This document shows positions 5,499 through 7,587 of a stretch of DNA of 7,587 bases, in pieces. The notes beneath the pieces are model-generated. The model had not been told where the DNA came from and did no database searches. It saw only the letters and a list, made by a program, of their open reading frames with translations. Made by a program: the position numbers and the translations under genes. Every line of letters starts with the position of its first letter. Within the stretch, counting starts at the first letter, position 1. Location: positions 1 through 7,587 of the forward strand of contig DATHVR010000178.1 in the NCBI GenBank assembly GCA_035461175.1, given 5' to 3'. The DNA comes from DATHVR01 sp035461175. Its GTDB lineage: Bacteria > Actinomycetota > Acidimicrobiia > Spongiisociales > ZC4RG35.

Positions 5499-6739
5499 GC
5501 AGGCGCCTCGCTCTCGACCGACGGGGCGTGGCCGGGCTCCCGACGCCGGGCGAGACCGAACAGGAACAGCGAGGTCAGGCCGGCCAGGACCACCACGGCG
5601 CCGGCCACGGCGAAGACGGTCCGAACTCCCAGCACCGACGCCAGCGCACCGGCGATGGCCAGGGATCCCACCTGGGCACCGGTCGTGCCCGCGCTCAGGG
5701 CCGAGGCAGCCCGTCCCAGCAGCCGCGACGGCGCCTCCCGCTGCAGGATCGTCGAGGCCGACGCCTGCACCGGCGCCACCGCCAGGCCGACCGCCAGCAT
5801 CAGCAGCGTCAGGCCGACGACTCCGGTAGCGAGAGAGAAGCCCGCCACCAGCGCCCCCAGCGTCACCAGGCCGCCTGAGATCAGGTTGGAGGGGCGGAAG
5901 CGGGCGGAGAGGACCGCCGTCAGCGTTCCCGCCACCACCACTCCCAGCGCCTGGGCTCCCTCGAGCAGCCCGAACCACGACTCGGAGAGCCCGATGTCAC
6001 CGACCACGAACGGCACGATCAGACCGTTGACGGCGCCGAGACCGAACATGGCCAGGGCGGCGCCCACCAGCACTCCCGAGAGCCAGCGCGACCCGATCAT
6101 GACTCGCAGTCCCTCGACCAGTTCGGAGAAGACCCCGGCCGCCGCCTGCTCGCCTCCGGGAGCCGGATCGGCCCGGGTCGCCACCCTCGCCACCATCGAT
6201 GCCGACACCAGGAAGGTGGCGGCATCGATCACGAACACGGGCGCAAATGCCCCGGCCATGCCCACCAGCAAACCGGAAACCGCCGTGCCGCTGGTATAGG
6301 CCACGACCCGGGTTACCTCGTTGAGGGAGTTGGCCGAGAGCAGTTGCCGGCCCGAGACGACCCGCGGCAGCAACGCCTGGCGGGCGGGACGAAAGAAGGT
6401 GCCGGTGGCGGCGACCAGAAAGACGATCAGGTAGAGCATCCAGGTCGACTGGACGAACAACAGACAGAGCACCAGCCCGGCCCGGACCAGGTCGGAGACG
6501 ACCATCACCCGCCTGAGGTTCCACCGGTCCACCCACACTCCCGCCACCAGGCCCACGACCAGGGTAGGAAGAGCACTGGCGATGAGCACGGTGGCGACCG
6601 CCGTCTCGTCACCCGTCAACCGCTGCACCAGAAACAGGAGCGTGAACAGGGTGAGGGAGTCCCCGAAGTCCGACACGACCTGGGCCATCCACAGGCGCCG
6701 GAAGTCCGGGATCCGGAGAAGGGACCGGATCTCGGTCAC
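5495..6739 (-). CDS. MFS transporter, efflux type (MFS_3/EntS-like)
   Basis: A 414-residue integral membrane protein with about 12 hydrophobic segments and the N-terminal signature NPDFRRLW-like IPDFRRLWMAQVVSDFGD (10-27), typical of the EntS/MFS_3 group of drug or siderophore exporters. The MFS motif A between TM2 and TM3 reads GVWVDRWNLRR (67-77). A hydrophilic central loop (about 185-212) separates the two six-helix halves, and the C-terminal tail is short and cytoplasmic. The GTG start at 6739 overlaps the TGA of the upstream regulator (GTGA), and no Shine-Dalgarno site precedes it, so translation is probably coupled. The regulator pairing suggests inducible export. The substrate cannot be told from sequence. 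Confidence 0.93.
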   Translation of the reverse strand: MTEIRSLLRIPDFRRLWMAQVVSDFGDSLTLFTLLFLVQRLTGDETAVATVLIASALPTLVVGLVAGVWVDRWNLRRVMVVSDLVRAGLVLCLLFVQSTWMLYLIVFLVAATGTFFRPARQALLPRVVSGRQLLSANSLNEVTRVVAYTSGTAVSGLLVGMAGAFAPVFVIDAATFLVSASMVARVATRADPAPGGEQAAAGVFSELVEGLRVMIGSRWLSGVLVGAALAMFGLGAVNGLIVPFVVGDIGLSESWFGLLEGAQALGVVVAGTLTAVLSARFRPSNLISGGLVTLGALVAGFSLATGVVGLTLLMLAVGLAVAPVQASASTILQREAPSRLLGRAASALSAGTTGAQVGSLAIAGALASVLGVRTVFAVAGAVVVLAGLTSLFLFGLARRREPGHAPSVESEAPA

Positions 6740-7296
6740 GCGCCGGTCCAGCGGGGGACCAGGGCAATCAACCGCCAGTAGGGCTCGCCGTCCCGGTCGT
6801 CATACTCCTCGATCAAGTCGTGGAGCTTCTCGAAGAACTCGGCCCGCCGTTCCGGCTTGATGCCGACGTAGCTCAGGCTGAGGATGGTGTTCTTGCTGTC
6901 GAGATCATCGAGCAGGCCGTGGGCGGCGGCTACCTCGGTGCCGGCCTCGGCGGTGCGGAACATGAGCTTGGCCGCCTCCACCCTTCCCTCGGCGCCGTAC
7001 CTCTCCTGGAAGGCTCGTGACGGCCGAAAGGCGTCGGCGGTGACGGCGTAGATCCGCTCGGTCAGGCTTCCCACCGCTCGCTCCTCGACCACCTCGAGGA
7101 ACCCGGCCCCCTGCAGCTTGTTGACGTGGTAGTAGATGCGGGTAACGGGGATGTCGAGGCGTTCTGCCGCCGCCTTGACGGTGGTCGGATCCTGGAACGC
7201 CTCCAGCAACTGGAGCCGGAAGGGCGAAGAGATCACCTCAAGTTGATCGAGGGTGTCGAATGTCTTCTCTCGAATGGTGGCGCGAGCCTCATTCAT
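6736..7296 (-). CDS. Winged-helix (ArsR/HTH_20-like) transcriptional regulator
   Basis: A 186-residue cytoplasmic DNA-binding protein. Residues about 14-85 form a winged helix: helix VISSPFRLQLLEAF (21-34), a turn and TVKAAAERLDIPVTRIYYHV (39-58) containing the recognition helix, then LQGAGFLEVV (61-70) and a wing VGSLTERIYAV (75-85). This resembles HTH_20/ArsR-type repressors. The C-terminal 100 residues are helical and charged and probably form dimer or sensing elements. No CxC metal motif is seen, and the protein has no cysteine. The ATG at 7296 is preferred because the frame upstream, although open to 7503, is Pro/Trp/Arg-rich and does not look like protein. It is followed by the MFS gene with a GTGA overlap and is probably its regulator and its own. 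Confidence 0.88.
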   Translation of the reverse strand: MNEARATIREKTFDTLDQLEVISSPFRLQLLEAFQDPTTVKAAAERLDIPVTRIYYHVNKLQGAGFLEVVEERAVGSLTERIYAVTADAFRPSRAFQERYGAEGRVEAAKLMFRTAEAGTEVAAAHGLLDDLDSKNTILSLSYVGIKPERRAEFFEKLHDLIEEYDDRDGEPYWRLIALVPRWTGA

Positions 7297-7313
7297 ACCG
7301 GATCCCCAGTCAT
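7293..7313 (-). other. Possible 6-codon upstream ORF overlapping the regulator start
   Basis: On the minus strand the ATG at 7313 opens a frame reading MTGDPV and stopping at TGA (7295-7293), which overlaps the regulator ATG in the form ATGA. It is created by the 13-bp repeat. If translated, it would couple initiation of the regulator to a minimal leader peptide. There is no direct proof that it is used. Confidence 0.25.
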
Positions 7314-7322
7314 ACCGGATCC
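7293..7322. repeat. 13-bp direct repeat at the regulator start codon
   Basis: TCATACCGGATCC occurs at 7293-7305 and 7310-7322 with no mismatch, period 17 bp. The first copy includes the regulator ATG on the minus strand, and the second supplies another ATG 17 nt upstream. It may be a binding site, a duplicated start region or a slippage duplication. Confidence 0.6.
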
Positions 7323-7477
7323 ACCAGGGGCCGGCCGGTGCCGGAGCGGGGAAGGGACCGGTTTCGAGCCGTCGCCCGCCGGGTGCGACGCCTACGGCGG
7401 ATAGCAGCCTCCTCCAGCAGGTGCTGATGACGGGCCCGGCCCAGAGCCGAGGATGTGATGGGATTGAACATGTCGGC

Positions 7478-7507
7478 AAGATACATTCAACCCAGTTGAG
7501 CATTCAA
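7478..7507 (-). promoter_or_regulatory. Candidate promoter of the regulator-transporter operon
   Basis: On the minus strand TTGAAT (7502-7507, 4 of 6 positions of TTGACA) and TATCTT (7478-7483, 4 of 6 positions of TATAAT) are 18 bp apart. A start near 7471 would give a leader of about 175 nt before the regulator. The -35 is part of one palindromic site, and the spacer holds the other, as expected for a repressed promoter. Confidence 0.4.
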
Positions 7508-7518
7508 CCCATTTGAAT
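7485..7518. promoter_or_regulatory. Two abutting 17-bp palindromic operator-like sites
   Basis: Site A, ATTCAA-CCCAT-TTGAAT (7502-7518), is a perfect 6-bp inverted repeat around 5 bp. Site B, ATTCAA-CCCAG-TTGAGC (7485-7501), keeps both TCAA/TTGA half-sites. They abut without a gap, and 11 bp (CATTCAACCCA) recur exactly 17 bp apart. Additional half-sites, TTGAAC (7464-7469) and TTGAAT (7518-7523), flank them. The AT-rich block stands out from its GC-rich surroundings. The likely ligand is the winged-helix regulator encoded downstream; this is an inference. Confidence 0.6.
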
Positions 7519-7536
7519 TGAATGGCGAGCGGCTGA

Positions 7537-7587
7537 ATGGACGCGGCGCCCGAACGGGCCACCGTCCCCGGACCGTGGCTCGTGGCC
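7537..7587 (+). CDS. Possible start of a divergent gene, cut by the window end
   Basis: The ATG at 7537 opens a plus-strand frame of 17 codons running off the window, reading MDAAPERATVPGPWLVA. Third positions are almost all G or C, like the real genes here, and the PGPWLVA turn before the edge would suit the lead-in to a membrane helix. A weak purine stretch (GAGCGG) lies 4 nt before the ATG. The fragment is too short to name. It would share the operator region with the regulator operon. Confidence 0.35.
   Translation, partial: MDAAPERATVPGPWLVA

Noticed and set aside
4418..5878. A 486-codon plus-strand open frame over glgA and the transporter end
   Set aside because: A GC-driven shadow frame, dominated by Arg, Pro, Gly and Gln, with no family motif.
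5049..5978. A 309-codon minus-strand open frame crossing the glgA/transporter junction
   Set aside because: It is antisense to glgA and out of frame with the transporter, with low-complexity Gly/Ala/Arg composition.
7376..7400. CCGCCG/CGGCGG inverted repeat in the regulator leader as a riboswitch or attenuator
   Set aside because: The arms are only 6 bp around a 13-nt loop of GC-rich sequence, with no second pairing partner and no terminator tract.
7297..7503. A 69-residue N-terminal extension of the regulator starting at ATG 7503
   Set aside because: The translation is Pro/Trp/Cys/Arg-rich and unlike the family, and the stretch contains the promoter and operator sites. The ATG at 7296 gives a normal HTH protein.
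7484..7511. CRISPR-like repeat (CATTCAACCCA twice)
   Set aside because: Only two copies with a 6-bp gap. The palindromic half-site structure fits operators, not a CRISPR array.

Overview
This is a GC-rich, gene-dense chromosomal window with core and housekeeping genes and no visible mobile element, CRISPR array or defence cassette. The base composition, the tRNA-Thr/tRNA-Met pair ahead of tuf, GTGA stop/start overlaps, and several TANNNT -10 boxes placed about 7 nt before a start codon suggest an actinobacterium. Acidimicrobiia or a related lineage is possible, but I cannot assign it from sequence alone.

Left part, 1-960, minus strand: a translation operon. A promoter (TTGGGC-N18-TACAAT) reads leftward through a GC-rich hairpin, then tRNA-Tyr(GTA), tRNA-Thr(GGT), tRNA-Met(CAT) and the first 150 codons of tuf (EF-Tu), which is cut by the window edge. 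This resembles the classical tRNA-tufB arrangement. The spacers hold several perfect inverted repeats.

Next, 960-2287, minus strand: htpX, an integral-membrane zinc protease, and a GTGA-overlapped small membrane protein of unknown function. Upstream, 2391-3452, also on the minus strand, is a MidA/NDUFAF7-family SAM-dependent methyltransferase. Divergent from it across about 50 bp are a GNAT acetyltransferase (3505-4029) and glycogen synthase glgA (4059-5498), both on the plus strand and both with a -10-like box placed so that the mRNA would begin at the start codon.

Right part, 5495-7587: glgA converges on a minus-strand operon of a winged-helix regulator followed by an MFS efflux-type transporter. 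The two convergent stop codons share one CTAG. The regulator and transporter are GTGA-overlapped. The roughly 240-bp region upstream carries two abutting 17-bp palindromic sites lying over a candidate promoter, a 13-bp direct repeat at the regulator start, and the probable first codons of a divergent plus-strand gene cut by the window end.

I see no clearly new multi-gene system. The points most worth a second look are the operator array and divergent layout of the regulator-transporter locus, the strongly inverted codon usage and G2/G3-motif substitutions of tuf, the hairpin-rich tRNA leader, and the apparently leaderless starts.
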